Shown one piece after another: positions 19,155-28,669 of a DNA stretch of 39,970 nucleotides. The notes under the pieces were generated by a model. That model had not been told where the DNA came from, made no database searches, and saw only the letters and a list, made by a program, of their open reading frames with translations. The DNA lies in NCBI GenBank assembly GCA_022340485.1, contig JAJDNX010000005.1, positions 1 through 39,970 of the forward strand. Reading direction: 5' to 3'. Position 1 is the first letter of the stretch, and each line of letters opens with the position of its first letter. The position numbers were made by a program, and so were the translations under genes. This DNA comes from Gammaproteobacteria bacterium. Lineage in GTDB: Bacteria; Pseudomonadota; Gammaproteobacteria; UBA9214.

Positions 19155-20072
19155 TCATGCGCGACCGCTTTCAATCAACTTCCGATAACTCGCCATGCGC
19201 CGTTCAAGGATGCCACCTTCTGCAACCGCGGCAGTAATGGCGCACCCCGGTTCTGACAGATGGCGACAGTTATGGAACCGGCACTGGCCCAGATAGGGGC
19301 GAAATTCGCGGAAGCAGTAATCGAGTTCCTCGTCGGGTACCCTGGCGAGGTGAAAATCCCGTACACCTGGCGAATCGATCAGCTGACCACCATGCGGCAG
19401 GTGGTACAGGGTGGTCGCGGTGGTGGTATGTTTGCCCAGCCCGGACGCTGCTGATAATTTGCCGGTGACAATGTCGCGGTCCGGCAGCAGGCACTTCACC
19501 AGGGATGACTTGCCGACACCAGACTGACCCACCAGGATACTGGTCTTGCCGGACAGGCTGTCGGCAAAGGCCTCGATGCCGGTATTCATCAGGGCGCTGA
19601 TCAGCAGGGTTGTATAGCCGATGTGCCGGTATTCAATGATCAGCAGGCCGATACGCTCGCGGTCCTGCTCCTGCAGCAGGTCTGCCTTGTTGATCAGGAT
19701 CAGGGGTTCGGTGTGCGCCAGTTCTGCAGCGATGCAGTACTTGTCAATCAGGAAGTAATCCAGGGCGGGTTCCAGTGCGGCCTCGATAATGACCTGATCG
19801 ATGTTCGCCACCAGCGGCCGCTGGCCATGGTTGCCATCGGCACGGTGCAGCACCGTGCGCCGCGGCAGGATGGTCTCGATGACGCCGCTATTGTCACCAC
19901 CGGCCGGAAGCCACTCAACCCTGTCACCGCACACGATCTGTGGCAACCCGCGCCGGGCAACGCAGCGGCAGATGTCACCTTCCGTGGTTTCGACCAGTTG
20001 ACTCTTGCCATAGTTGACGATGACCAGCCCGCGAAGGGGGCTGGAATTTTTATTGTCCGTGCTGATACGAAT
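19155..20072 (-). CDS. rsgA: Small ribosomal subunit biogenesis GTPase RsgA (5' end uncertain)
   Basis: Circularly permuted GTPase: NKADLL, GQSGVGKSSLVKCLLP, HTTTATTLYHLPHGGQLIDSPGVRDF; C-terminal zinc motif CRFHNCRHLSEPGC. Frame stays open upstream of the track start (TTG 19946) through GLVIVNYGKSQLVETTEGDICRCVARRGLPQIVCGDRVEW. Confidence 0.85.
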   Translation of the reverse strand: MRISTDNKNSSPLRGLVIVNYGKSQLVETTEGDICRCVARRGLPQIVCGDRVEWLPAGGDNSGVIETILPRRTVLHRADGNHGQRPLVANIDQVIIEAALEPALDYFLIDKYCIAAELAHTEPLILINKADLLQEQDRERIGLLIIEYRHIGYTTLLISALMNTGIEAFADSLSGKTSILVGQSGVGKSSLVKCLLPDRDIVTGKLSAASGLGKHTTTATTLYHLPHGGQLIDSPGVRDFHLARVPDEELDYCFREFRPYLGQCRFHNCRHLSEPGCAITAAVAEGGILERRMASYRKLIESGRA

Positions 20073-20084
20073 GGGTCCCGTTCT

Positions 20085-20444
20085 TTATCCAGTGGCAGGC
20101 AACAGGGCATCAATTTTGGCCGCACAGATGAAGTCATTCTCCGAAAGCCCGCCAATGGCGTGTGTGCTGTAACGCACTTGGCAGCGACTGTAGCCAACCT
20201 CGATGTCCGGGTGGTGGTCCTCAGCGTGTGCGATCCAGGCAAGTGCATTGACGAAGGCCATGGTCTGATAGTAATTCTTGAAGCGGAAGCTTCTGCGGAT
20301 TTCCTTGCCGTCGTCCTCGATTGACCAGTCTTTATGCAGGTCTTTCAGGAAATCTTCTGCCTGCTCGCGGCTCAACGGGGCAACGCCGCCTTCGCATGGC
20401 TTGCAGTGCTTGTCAGTCAGGTTGCAGACACTCATGGCATTCAC
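20085..20444 (-). CDS. phhB: Pterin-4-alpha-carbinolamine dehydratase
   Basis: FKNYYQTMAFVNALAWIAHAEDHHPDIEVGYSRCQVRYSTHAIGGLSENDFICAAKIDALL. Confidence 0.93.
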   Translation of the reverse strand: MNAMSVCNLTDKHCKPCEGGVAPLSREQAEDFLKDLHKDWSIEDDGKEIRRSFRFKNYYQTMAFVNALAWIAHAEDHHPDIEVGYSRCQVRYSTHAIGGLSENDFICAAKIDALLPATG

Positions 20445-20722
20445 TTGAAGTGGTAAAAGGTCTGGTTGAGGTAGGCCGTCACATCATCGGTCTCTTCGTC
20501 GAACCATTTCAGTCCCAGCGCCGACTCGCAGCGTTGCACCTGGGTACGCAGCGCGGGGAGGCTGTTGACGCGACGTTCTTCACGGCTATACATGCTGTCG
20601 TCATGGCAGCTCATGCAGTGTTTTTGTTGCAGTTGCTTGCCATTGTTGATGTCTGCGGCAAGCAATGTGTTGCTTGTAACCAGGAGGCAAGCGGTTGTGA
20701 GTATTGCGAAAGTTTTGTTCAT
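20441..20722 (-). CDS. Small periplasmic monohaem c-type cytochrome
   Basis: Signal peptide MNKTFAILTTACLLVTSNTLLAA and a haem motif CMSCH; alternative start at 20740. Confidence 0.75.
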   Translation of the reverse strand: MNKTFAILTTACLLVTSNTLLAADINNGKQLQQKHCMSCHDDSMYSREERRVNSLPALRTQVQRCESALGLKWFDEETDDVTAYLNQTFYHFK

Positions 20723-20736
20723 TTTCGTTCTCCGTT

Positions 20737-21987
20737 TCAATGGGCACTCATGGTAGCGGATATGTGCGAGATTCGCACCGGTGCCGGCGGGTGCGAGTCA
20801 TGGAAGGCCGAGTACAGGGGGTCGGGTGTCAGGGTGCTGGCATTTTCGCGATACATCTTCACCAGTGCCTTGATCAGGTCGGCACCGTTCGCTTGCCTGA
20901 CCGCATAGGCATCTGCCTCGAATTCATGTTTCCGTGACAGCAGCGACATCAGTGGTTGCAGGAAGAAGGTGAACACCGGCATTGCCAGCATGAACAGCAG
21001 CAACGCCATCCACGGCGAAGGCTGGCTGATACCCAGGCCCTGGTAAAACCAGTCCTGTGCAGCCAGCCAGCCAAGCAGTGCGAGCGCAACCAGGCTCAAT
21101 GCAAAGGTCATGAGCAGGCGTTTCTGGATGTGCCTGAGCTTGAAGTGCCCGAGTTCATGTGCGAGTACCGCCTCGATCTCGGTTGGATTCAGTGATTCCA
21201 GCAGGGTGTCAAAGAACACGATGCGTTTGTTGTTGCCGAAGCCTGTGAAGTAGGCATTGCCATGACCGGAGCGCTTTGAGCCGTCCATGACAAAGATGCC
21301 CTTGCTACGGAAGCCGCATTTGTCCAGCAGTGCCTGGATGCGTTGCTTCAGTGCGTCGTTGTCCAGCGGGGAAAATTTATTGAACAGCGGTGCAATCACC
21401 GCAGGATAGGCCCAGTACATCACCAGCGTAAACACCATCCAGACGGCCCAGAGGTATAACCACCACAGCCCACCCGATGCCTCCATGATCCACAATGCCA
21501 GGGCGATTAACGGCCCGCCGATGACCACCAGCAGCAGTGCGTTCTTCAACAGGTCGGTAAAGAACACGGTGGGTGTGGAGCGGTTGAAGCCGAAGCGTTC
21601 TTCAACCACGAAGGTGTGATACAGGGAAAACGGCAGGTCCAGCAGCGTCATGATCACCAGGGCGCTGAACATCACGGCAGTGCCGGTGACGACCGGGTGC
21701 AGAGCGGCGCCGCGCCAGCTGTTGTCCAGCCACTCGAGACCGCCGCCAAGCGTCCAGCCCAGCAGCAGCAGGCTGTCGTAGAGCAGTGCGATCATGCCAA
21801 TGCGGGTATTGGTCAGGGTATAGTCTGCCGCCTTGTGGTGATCTTTGAGCGGAATACGGCCGGCAAATGATGCCGGGACTGTATCGCGGTGTTTGCGGAC
21901 GTGTGACAACTGACGTGCAGCCAGCCAGAAGCGAACGCCCAGTGAGCCGGCGAGGGCCAGCAGAAAAAAATAAGTGAAGGTATTCAT
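20737..21987 (-). CDS. M48 family metallopeptidase (Ste24/HtpX-like CAAX protease family)
   Basis: HELGHFKLRHIQKR; ...SRKHEFEADAYAVRQANG; N-terminal Ste24-type TM domain with FVVEERFGFNRSTPTVFFTDLLK. Confidence 0.9.
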   Translation of the reverse strand: MNTFTYFFLLALAGSLGVRFWLAARQLSHVRKHRDTVPASFAGRIPLKDHHKAADYTLTNTRIGMIALLYDSLLLLGWTLGGGLEWLDNSWRGAALHPVVTGTAVMFSALVIMTLLDLPFSLYHTFVVEERFGFNRSTPTVFFTDLLKNALLLVVIGGPLIALALWIMEASGGLWWLYLWAVWMVFTLVMYWAYPAVIAPLFNKFSPLDNDALKQRIQALLDKCGFRSKGIFVMDGSKRSGHGNAYFTGFGNNKRIVFFDTLLESLNPTEIEAVLAHELGHFKLRHIQKRLLMTFALSLVALALLGWLAAQDWFYQGLGISQPSPWMALLLFMLAMPVFTFFLQPLMSLLSRKHEFEADAYAVRQANGADLIKALVKMYRENASTLTPDPLYSAFHDSHPPAPVRISHISATMSAH

Positions 21988-22078
21988 GCAATAAGATGGT
22001 CCCTTATAGTGGCATCTGGCAGATTAGCCTCTGCTACAATGCGACTCAACCTTACTCTTTGAATGGATGATGTACTAC

Positions 22079-22627
22079 ATGACGCAAGATGCCAACAACC
22101 TGATCTGGATTGACCTGGAAATGACCGGACTGGACACCACCAAGGACAGCATCATAGAAATTGCCACCATTGTGACCGATGCGCAACTAAATATCCTTGC
22201 GGAAGGTCCGGTGCTGGCGATCCGTCAATCCAGCGAAGTACTGGACGCCATGGACGAATGGAATACACGGCAACATGGCCAGTCCGGCCTGATCGAACGG
22301 GTACGTCAGAGTACCCTGGGTGAGGCCGAGGCGGAGCGACAGACGATCGACTTTCTGACTGAATATGTCCCGGCAGGTGCCTCGCCGATGTGTGGCAACA
22401 GTATCTGCCAGGACCGTCGTTTTCTGGCACGGTGTATGCCGGAGCTGGAAGCGTTTTTTCATTACAGAAATCTGGATGTCAGTACCATCAAGGAATTGAT
22501 GGCACGCTGGGCGCCACCGAATCTGCTGAGCGGGTTCAGGAAAGGCAGCACGCACCTGGCGCTGGATGATACCCGTGATTCGATCCGTGAGTTGCGTTAT
22601 TACCGGGAGTGTTTTTTTAAATACTAG
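22079..22627 (+). CDS. orn: Oligoribonuclease
   Basis: [64 protein letters not shown]. Confidence 0.96.
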   Translation: MTQDANNLIWIDLEMTGLDTTKDSIIEIATIVTDAQLNILAEGPVLAIRQSSEVLDAMDEWNTRQHGQSGLIERVRQSTLGEAEAERQTIDFLTEYVPAGASPMCGNSICQDRRFLARCMPELEAFFHYRNLDVSTIKELMARWAPPNLLSGFRKGSTHLALDDTRDSIRELRYYRECFFKY

Positions 22628-22711
22628 TCATAGTTCATGGGCAGCGACCCCGCAGCGACTCGTTGCATAAACAAGCCATCGTGCCGGGGACGGCGCTCCT
22701 GTAGCTGTGTT

Positions 22712-23527
22712 TTACTCGACGGGCAAATCAGGATTGTTGCCCCAGTCCGACCAGGATCCCGGATAGCCTTTCACCTTTTCAAAGCCAAGCTGCCTGAGCA
22801 TGATGTAGGTGTGCGCGGAGCGATGGTGAGTCTGGCAGTACGTGATCACCTCCTTGTCTGCGGTGACGCCAAGCGGTGACAATAATGCCGCTAATTCTTC
22901 GCTGGTCTTGAGCCGCATATTGCGAGCGGGATCGATGGCCTGGGTCCACTCGAAGTTCACCGCACCCGGAATATGACCGGCACGGTCGGCAAACTTCCTG
23001 GTTCCGTTGTACTCGTCAGGGCTGCGCGTATCCAGCAAGCAGCAATCATCATGGCCCAGCCTGTCTCTGATATAGGCACTGTCTACACTCGGCTCGCTGT
23101 TACGCCGGACGTGAAACGTTCTTGCAAGCGGCACGACCGGTGTGGCCTCAAGACGGTGGCCTTCGTTCGCCCAGGCATGAAGGCCGCCGTTGAGCAACGA
23201 GTACCGAGTATGCCCGGCCACCTCGAGTGTCCATAGCAGGCGCGCGGCGCGGCCGCCGCCCTCGTCGTCGTATGCGACCACGTGCGTGTGCTCGTCGATG
23301 CCCAGTGCGGAAAACACGCTGGCAAGCGTGGCATCGTCAGGCACCAGACCCATCGACGGCCTGCGGATGGCGATGATCTGGGGATATTCCAGGTGCACTG
23401 CACCGGGTACATGCATCCTGCGGTAGTTCTCCGGTTTGCACAGGTCAACAACCAGCAGATTGTCAGCGCCGAGTGAGCTCTCCAGTTCCTGCGGTTCAAT
23501 AACTAGCGGTAATAGATTGTCGTTCAT
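22712..23527 (-). CDS. Sulfurtransferase with tandem rhodanese domains
   Basis: Two rhodanese domains; LDTRSPDEYNGTRKFADRAGHIPGAVNFEW; active-site segment ITYCQTHHRSAHTYIML; MNDNLL start at 23527. Confidence 0.85.
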   Translation of the reverse strand: MNDNLLPLVIEPQELESSLGADNLLVVDLCKPENYRRMHVPGAVHLEYPQIIAIRRPSMGLVPDDATLASVFSALGIDEHTHVVAYDDEGGGRAARLLWTLEVAGHTRYSLLNGGLHAWANEGHRLEATPVVPLARTFHVRRNSEPSVDSAYIRDRLGHDDCCLLDTRSPDEYNGTRKFADRAGHIPGAVNFEWTQAIDPARNMRLKTSEELAALLSPLGVTADKEVITYCQTHHRSAHTYIMLRQLGFEKVKGYPGSWSDWGNNPDLPVE

Positions 23528-23534
23528 GGTGATT

Positions 23535-24773
23535 TTATGACGGGTCCTGTTGGGGTATGAGTGGTTCAAGCAATTCTATCCAGTGCACCACCGGTACCCC
23601 GGCATGCGCGGACATGTGCGTCAGGCAACCGATATTGGCGGTCGCGATCATGGCAGGCCGGTCTGCTTGCAAGCTAGCCAGCTTGTTGCTACGCAGTGCG
23701 CCTGCGAGTTCGGGCTCCAGCAGCGAATAACTGCCTGCGGAGCCACAACAGAGGTGACTGTTCCTTACCTCGGTGAGTGTAAACCCGAGTCGGGTGAGGA
23801 TGTCTTCCACCTTGCCCGTGATGCGCTGGGCGTGCTGTAGTGTACAGGGCGAATGAAAGGCAATGCGTACATCCGTCCCCGTTTCTGCAAAGGCATCGCG
23901 TCTGAATTCGGCGCTAATGATTTCACTAAGGTCCCTTGCCAGTTCACTGACGCGTTTTGCCTTGCCGGCGTAGGCGCTGTCTGCAGCCAGCAGATGTCCA
24001 TAGTCCTTGACCATCGGTGCACAGCCACTGGCCGTTACGACAATGGCTTCTGCCCCTTGTTCGATTGCAGGCCACCAGGCATCGATATTGGCACGCATGA
24101 AGGCCCGCGCCTCACTGGCAGCGTTCAGGTGATAGCTGAGGGCGCCGCAGCAACCACTGCTTTTTTCGCTCGCCACGCGGATGCCCAGTGTATCCAGTAC
24201 CCGTATGGTTGCGCTGTTGATCTGTGGCGCGAGTGAAGGCTGTACACAGCCATCCAGTAACAGCATTAGCCGGTCGTGCGGCTTGCCAGGCAGTGCCCTG
24301 CGGATCACCTGCCTTGCAGGGATGTGCTGCTTCAGTGTTGCAGGCAGCAGTGGCCGGACCACCTGGCCGAGCCGCAACAAGGGGGCAAAACGGCCCGGCC
24401 ATGGTAGCAGCATACGCAGGGTACGCCGCAGCATGCGATCGCCGACAGTCCGTTCGACCCGTTGTTCTACCAGTTCGCGTCCGGTATCCAGCAGGCGGTG
24501 GTATTCCACGCCGGAAGGGCAGGTGGTTTCACAGGCGCGGCAGCTGAGGCAGCGGTCAAGATGATGCTGTGTCGTACGCGTTGCCTGCTGGCCCTCGAGG
24601 ACCTGCTTGATGAGATAGATGCGGCCGCGCGGACCGTCCAGTTCGTCGCCGGTCAGCTGGTAGGTCGGGCAGGTCGCATTGCAGAATCCGCAGTGCACAC
24701 AATTACGCAGGATTTCATCTGCTTCCTGTCCGCCTGTGGTTTGCAACAGTTGCTGTGGCAATGAGGTTTGCAT
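23535..24773 (-). CDS. glcF: Glycolate oxidase iron-sulfur subunit
   Basis: CVHCGFCNATCPTY, CLSCRACETTCPSGV; cysteine-rich domains GCCGALSYHL and CCGSAGSYSLL. Confidence 0.92.
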   Translation of the reverse strand: MQTSLPQQLLQTTGGQEADEILRNCVHCGFCNATCPTYQLTGDELDGPRGRIYLIKQVLEGQQATRTTQHHLDRCLSCRACETTCPSGVEYHRLLDTGRELVEQRVERTVGDRMLRRTLRMLLPWPGRFAPLLRLGQVVRPLLPATLKQHIPARQVIRRALPGKPHDRLMLLLDGCVQPSLAPQINSATIRVLDTLGIRVASEKSSGCCGALSYHLNAASEARAFMRANIDAWWPAIEQGAEAIVVTASGCAPMVKDYGHLLAADSAYAGKAKRVSELARDLSEIISAEFRRDAFAETGTDVRIAFHSPCTLQHAQRITGKVEDILTRLGFTLTEVRNSHLCCGSAGSYSLLEPELAGALRSNKLASLQADRPAMIATANIGCLTHMSAHAGVPVVHWIELLEPLIPQQDPS

Positions 24774-24775
24774 GG

Positions 24776-25831
24776 TTACAGCTCGCGGTACATCCGGCCC
24801 GGATTCAGTATTCCAGCGGGATCAAAGCTCATTTTTAAGCGCCGGTGCAGTGCCAGCAGTTCTGCTTGCAAGGGGTGAAATACCTCGTTACTGCGGTCGC
24901 CGCCACGAAACAGGGTGGCGTGTCCCCCGACAGAGCCGGTGATCGCACGGATGGTGCCGGCTGGCTGTTCGCTCCTGAGCCATCGTTGTGCACCCCCCCA
25001 GTCCAGCAGGGTGTCCCCCTCAATTGCAAGCGGTTCTGTTGCCGGTGGGACCGAAAGGCGCCACAGTGGCTGCTCACCCGAAAAAAATGCCAGTTGCTGT
25101 TCGCGTAGCTGTCGCCAGAAATCATCGGCAGCCTCAAGGACCTCGCCACCGATGCCGGCTGCTGCCGCCCTGACGCCCTGTTCCATGCCTGACAGGCGAA
25201 TAATCAGCTTGTTATCCACATGACAGCTGGCGGAGATCGGCAGTGACTTTGCTGCCAGCGTGTTGCAACGCTGGATCGCGGTTGCCGCGTCACACGCCAG
25301 CTGCAGCGTGATCTCGGTCTCCGGCCGGGGCAGCACGCGCAAATGAATGTCGAGAAGGACTGCCAGTGTGCCGAGTGACCCCGTCAGAGTCCTGGAGACA
25401 TCATAGCCCGCTACATTCTTCATCACCTGCCCCCCAAAACGCAGCCACTCGCCACTACCGTTGACACAGTTAATGCCCAGCACAAAATCCCGTGCCGCTC
25501 CGGCGTAGGGGCGGCGCGGGCCGGAGAATGCGCAGGCGATGGTACCACCCAGCGTGGCGCGGTCTCCAAAATGCGCAGGTTCAAAAGCCAGCATCTGGCC
25601 CTCCTCTGCAAGCACGGATTCCAGTTCGGTGAGCAAGGTCCCCGCACGTGCGGATATCACCAGTTCAGAGGGTGTGTAATCCAGGATGCCGCGGTGGCCA
25701 CTGACAGACAGGGCCTCTCCGTGCGGGGTGCGACCATAGAAGGTCTTGCTGCCTCCGCCCTGTATCGACAAGGGCGTACCACTGGCAGCGGCGACCTGTA
25801 TCTGTTCCTGGATGGTTTGAGTTTCAGACAT
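24776..25831 (-). CDS. glcE: Glycolate oxidase subunit GlcE (FAD-binding)
   Basis: IQGGGSKTFYGR; RATLGGTIACAFSGPRRPYAGAARDFVLG; FDPAGILNPGRMY. Confidence 0.92.
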   Translation of the reverse strand: MSETQTIQEQIQVAAASGTPLSIQGGGSKTFYGRTPHGEALSVSGHRGILDYTPSELVISARAGTLLTELESVLAEEGQMLAFEPAHFGDRATLGGTIACAFSGPRRPYAGAARDFVLGINCVNGSGEWLRFGGQVMKNVAGYDVSRTLTGSLGTLAVLLDIHLRVLPRPETEITLQLACDAATAIQRCNTLAAKSLPISASCHVDNKLIIRLSGMEQGVRAAAAGIGGEVLEAADDFWRQLREQQLAFFSGEQPLWRLSVPPATEPLAIEGDTLLDWGGAQRWLRSEQPAGTIRAITGSVGGHATLFRGGDRSNEVFHPLQAELLALHRRLKMSFDPAGILNPGRMYREL

Positions 25832-25875
25832 CAGATGTGGGTAGATAGCCGGTAGCTGTTGGTGTTGTACAGGAG

Positions 25876-27333
25876 TTAAAACCGTTCAAGCTCGGGATGT
25901 GGTAACTCTCCGTGATGTACATGCATGGCACCGAATTCGGCACAGCGGTGCAGGGTAGGGATAGCCTTGCCGGGATTCAGCAGATTGTCAGCATCAAAGG
26001 CTGACTTGATGGCATGAAACTGCCGCAGTTCGGCAGCATTGAACTGTACGCACATCTGGTTGATTTTTTCCAGTCCAACACCGTGCTCGCCGGTAATCGT
26101 ACCGCCAACCTCGACACATAATTCAAGAATCTTCCCGCCCAGTTCTTCCGTGCGTTCCAGCTCGCCCGCCTGGTTGGCATCGTAGAGAATCAACGGGTGC
26201 AGATTGCCATCGCCGGCATGAAAGACATTGCAGATGGGCAGGCCGTAGGCTTCCGACAGGGTGCTGATCTGATTCAGTACATGGGCCAGGTGCTTGCGCG
26301 GGATGGTACCGTCCATGCAATAGTAGTCCGGTGACAGTCTGCCCATGGCCGGGAAGGCCGCCTTTCTGCCTGCCCAGAAACGCTGGCGCTCTGCTTCGTT
26401 GTGTGACACCTGCAGATCGATGGCACCGGCTTCTTTGAATACCCGGTTGACGCGTTCAATCTGTGCCGTCACGTCTTCCTGTGTGCCGTCAAGCTCGCAT
26501 AACAGGATGGCGGCTGCGTGTTTCGGGTAACCGGTGTGGATGAACTTTTCGACGGCATCGATGGCCGGTTTATCGAGCAGTTCCAGACCGGCGGGTATGA
26601 TGCCGCTGGCAATGACGGCTGTGACACCCGCACCGGCCGCATCAACGGAGTCGAATGCAGCCATGACCACCTGTGCAACCTCCGGCCTCGGGAGCAGTTT
26701 GACGGTGACCTCGGTAATGACTCCCAGCATACCTTCAGATCCCGTCATCAGTGCGAGTAGATCGTAACCAGGTGCATCCAGTGCCTGTCCGCCAATGGTC
26801 AGGTGTGTGCCGTCGATGGTGAGTACCTCAAGCGCCTGTATGTTGTGTGTGGTCAGTCCGTACTTGAGGCAGTGGACACCACCGGCGTTCTCGGCAACGT
26901 TACCACCGATGGAACAGGCAATTTGCGAAGACGGGTCGGGCGCGTAATACAGTCCATCATCTGCAACTGCATTGGAAATCGACAGGTTGGTGACCCCGGG
27001 TTGCACCCGTGCAACCCGGTTGTGTACATCGATGTCCAGGATGCGGTTAAATCTTGCGAGGCTTAACAGCACGCCATTTTCCAGCGGCATGGCGCCACCG
27101 GAGAGACCCGTACCCGAACCACGGGCAACCACGGGCACCTTGTGTTCGCTGCACAGCCGCAACACCGACTGCACCTGCTCGAATGTGTCGGGTATGACAA
27201 CGACCATGGGCAGTTGCCGATAGGCTGACAGTGCATCGCATTCATAAGGCCTTAATTCTTCCGGCTGTGTGAGTACACGGCCTTTCGGCAGATGTTTGCG
27301 CAACGCGGTTGTAATCGAATCTAGAGACATCAA
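25876..27333 (-). CDS. glcD: Glycolate oxidase subunit GlcD (FAD-linked oxidase)
   Basis: VVARGSGTGLSGGAMPLENGVLLSLARFNRILDID; GNVAENAGGVHCLKYGLTTHNI; GEHGVGLEKI. Confidence 0.93.
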   Translation of the reverse strand: MMSLDSITTALRKHLPKGRVLTQPEELRPYECDALSAYRQLPMVVVIPDTFEQVQSVLRLCSEHKVPVVARGSGTGLSGGAMPLENGVLLSLARFNRILDIDVHNRVARVQPGVTNLSISNAVADDGLYYAPDPSSQIACSIGGNVAENAGGVHCLKYGLTTHNIQALEVLTIDGTHLTIGGQALDAPGYDLLALMTGSEGMLGVITEVTVKLLPRPEVAQVVMAAFDSVDAAGAGVTAVIASGIIPAGLELLDKPAIDAVEKFIHTGYPKHAAAILLCELDGTQEDVTAQIERVNRVFKEAGAIDLQVSHNEAERQRFWAGRKAAFPAMGRLSPDYYCMDGTIPRKHLAHVLNQISTLSEAYGLPICNVFHAGDGNLHPLILYDANQAGELERTEELGGKILELCVEVGGTITGEHGVGLEKINQMCVQFNAAELRQFHAIKSAFDADNLLNPGKAIPTLHRCAEFGAMHVHHGELPHPELERF

Positions 27334-27462
27334 AACAGAAATATGTCAAGCATTGGACCTGATTAAGATCCGTTCATTATCGCCGATAGCCGTTCAAATA
27401 CCAGCCTTCTGTAGGGCCTGTTATTTTTAAGCAGATACTCGTTAACATGATATGATTCTGTC

Positions 27463-27984
27463 ATGCATTTCACAGAGACACATTTTTTATACAACGGCAT
27501 ACCTGCACACAACTTCGCGGGACTGATGGAATTGTACGAGTGCAATTACATTCGCCTGCGCAACCTGGTGCCGGAACTCGATGCCATGTCTGACCAAGTG
27601 GTGTCACGTGTCGAGGGTGTACTGGATCTGCATCTGAATATCATCGAACGCTGCAAGTTCACCACTACACTCAATCTCAGCTATTATTTTCATGATGAGG
27701 AAGGCAGCTTCCCGGCTCCCGACATGCGGGTTCGCATGTACCACGATGCCCAGGTTGGAGAAGTCATTTCCTGTGGGCGGCGTCGTGGTGTTCGTCACGC
27801 GGTCTACAATCGCATGTACCACCGCTACACCCTGTCTGAAAAATGGCGTATGAATCGATTCCTGCAAAAATGGTTGGGTTATTGCCTCAGGCAGGGACAC
27901 CGATTCATCCCCGGAAGGGTACTGCTGCCGCATGACACCGTTCCGGGTTCATTCGACAAGCCGCTGTCGCGTGTAGGATTCTGA
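27463..27984 (+). CDS. DUF1249 (YqiB-like) family protein
   Basis: LMELYECNYIRLRNLVPELD; DMRVRMYHDAQVGEVISCGRRRGVRHAVYNRMYHRYTLSEKWRMNRFLQKWLGYCLRQGH. Confidence 0.78.
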   Translation: MHFTETHFLYNGIPAHNFAGLMELYECNYIRLRNLVPELDAMSDQVVSRVEGVLDLHLNIIERCKFTTTLNLSYYFHDEEGSFPAPDMRVRMYHDAQVGEVISCGRRRGVRHAVYNRMYHRYTLSEKWRMNRFLQKWLGYCLRQGHRFIPGRVLLPHDTVPGSFDKPLSRVGF

Positions 27985-28061
27985 GGTACCCCTCCCGCTT
28001 TATATATCCCTTCTGAGCAGGTCCAAAACCTTGCTCGTATTCCGAGTCTCCCGCATACTTA

Positions 28062-28086
28062 GTACCTGAGCAATTTAGTAGGTTAT
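28062..28086 (+). promoter_or_regulatory. Candidate IscR-binding site upstream of iscR
   Basis: GTACCTGAGCAATTTAGTAGGTTAT, an imperfect palindrome resembling the type-1 IscR site layout, about 50 nt upstream of the iscR start. Confidence 0.45.
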
Positions 28087-28136
28087 TATTTCACCTGGTT
28101 ACCACAGTCTTACGAGTGTGTGGACGGGTAAACATC

Positions 28137-28637
28137 ATGCGGCTATCAACCAAAGGGCGTTATGCAGTGACTGCCATGCTGGATCTTGCGATCCACTATG
28201 AGGAGGGGCCGGTGACCCTGGCGGGTATCTCAGCGACGCAGGGTATCTCGTTGTCCTACCTGGAACAGCTATTCGTGCGTCTGAAAAAGGACGGCCTGGT
28301 TGAAGGTTTGCGTGGCCCCGGGGGTGGTTACCGGCTGGCGCATTCACCTGAGGATATTTCCATTGCGCAGGTCATCAATGCGATCGGGGAGAATATTGAC
28401 GCCACCGTGTGCGGTGGCCGCGAGGACTGTCAGGATGGCCAGCGTTGTCTGACGCACGCATTGTGGGAAAAGCTGGGTAACGAAATCCATGAATTCATGC
28501 ATGGCATAACACTCGCCAGTTTTCTCAGGCGTGACAAGGTCAGTGCGGTGGTACGACGGCAGCAGACCGGTGTTGAAATTGCGGTTGTTGAACCCGCATT
28601 GAATAGTATGGCCGCCAGGCAGCAGTCTGGTTATTAA
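28137..28637 (+). CDS. iscR: Fe-S cluster assembly transcriptional regulator IscR
   Basis: MRLSTKGRYAVTAMLDLAIHYEEGPVTLAGISATQGISLSYLEQLFVRLKKDGLVEGLRGPGGGY; Fe-S ligands CGGREDCQDGQRCLTHALW. Confidence 0.96.
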   Translation: MRLSTKGRYAVTAMLDLAIHYEEGPVTLAGISATQGISLSYLEQLFVRLKKDGLVEGLRGPGGGYRLAHSPEDISIAQVINAIGENIDATVCGGREDCQDGQRCLTHALWEKLGNEIHEFMHGITLASFLRRDKVSAVVRRQQTGVEIAVVEPALNSMAARQQSGY

Positions 28638-28669
28638 CCTTAAGACGAAGTTTTTACAGGTAATTTGAC

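Noticed and set aside
27363-27545. 60-aa minus-strand ORF in the glcD-DUF1249 gap
   Set aside because: Overlaps the DUF1249 start region antisense; no RBS or motif support.
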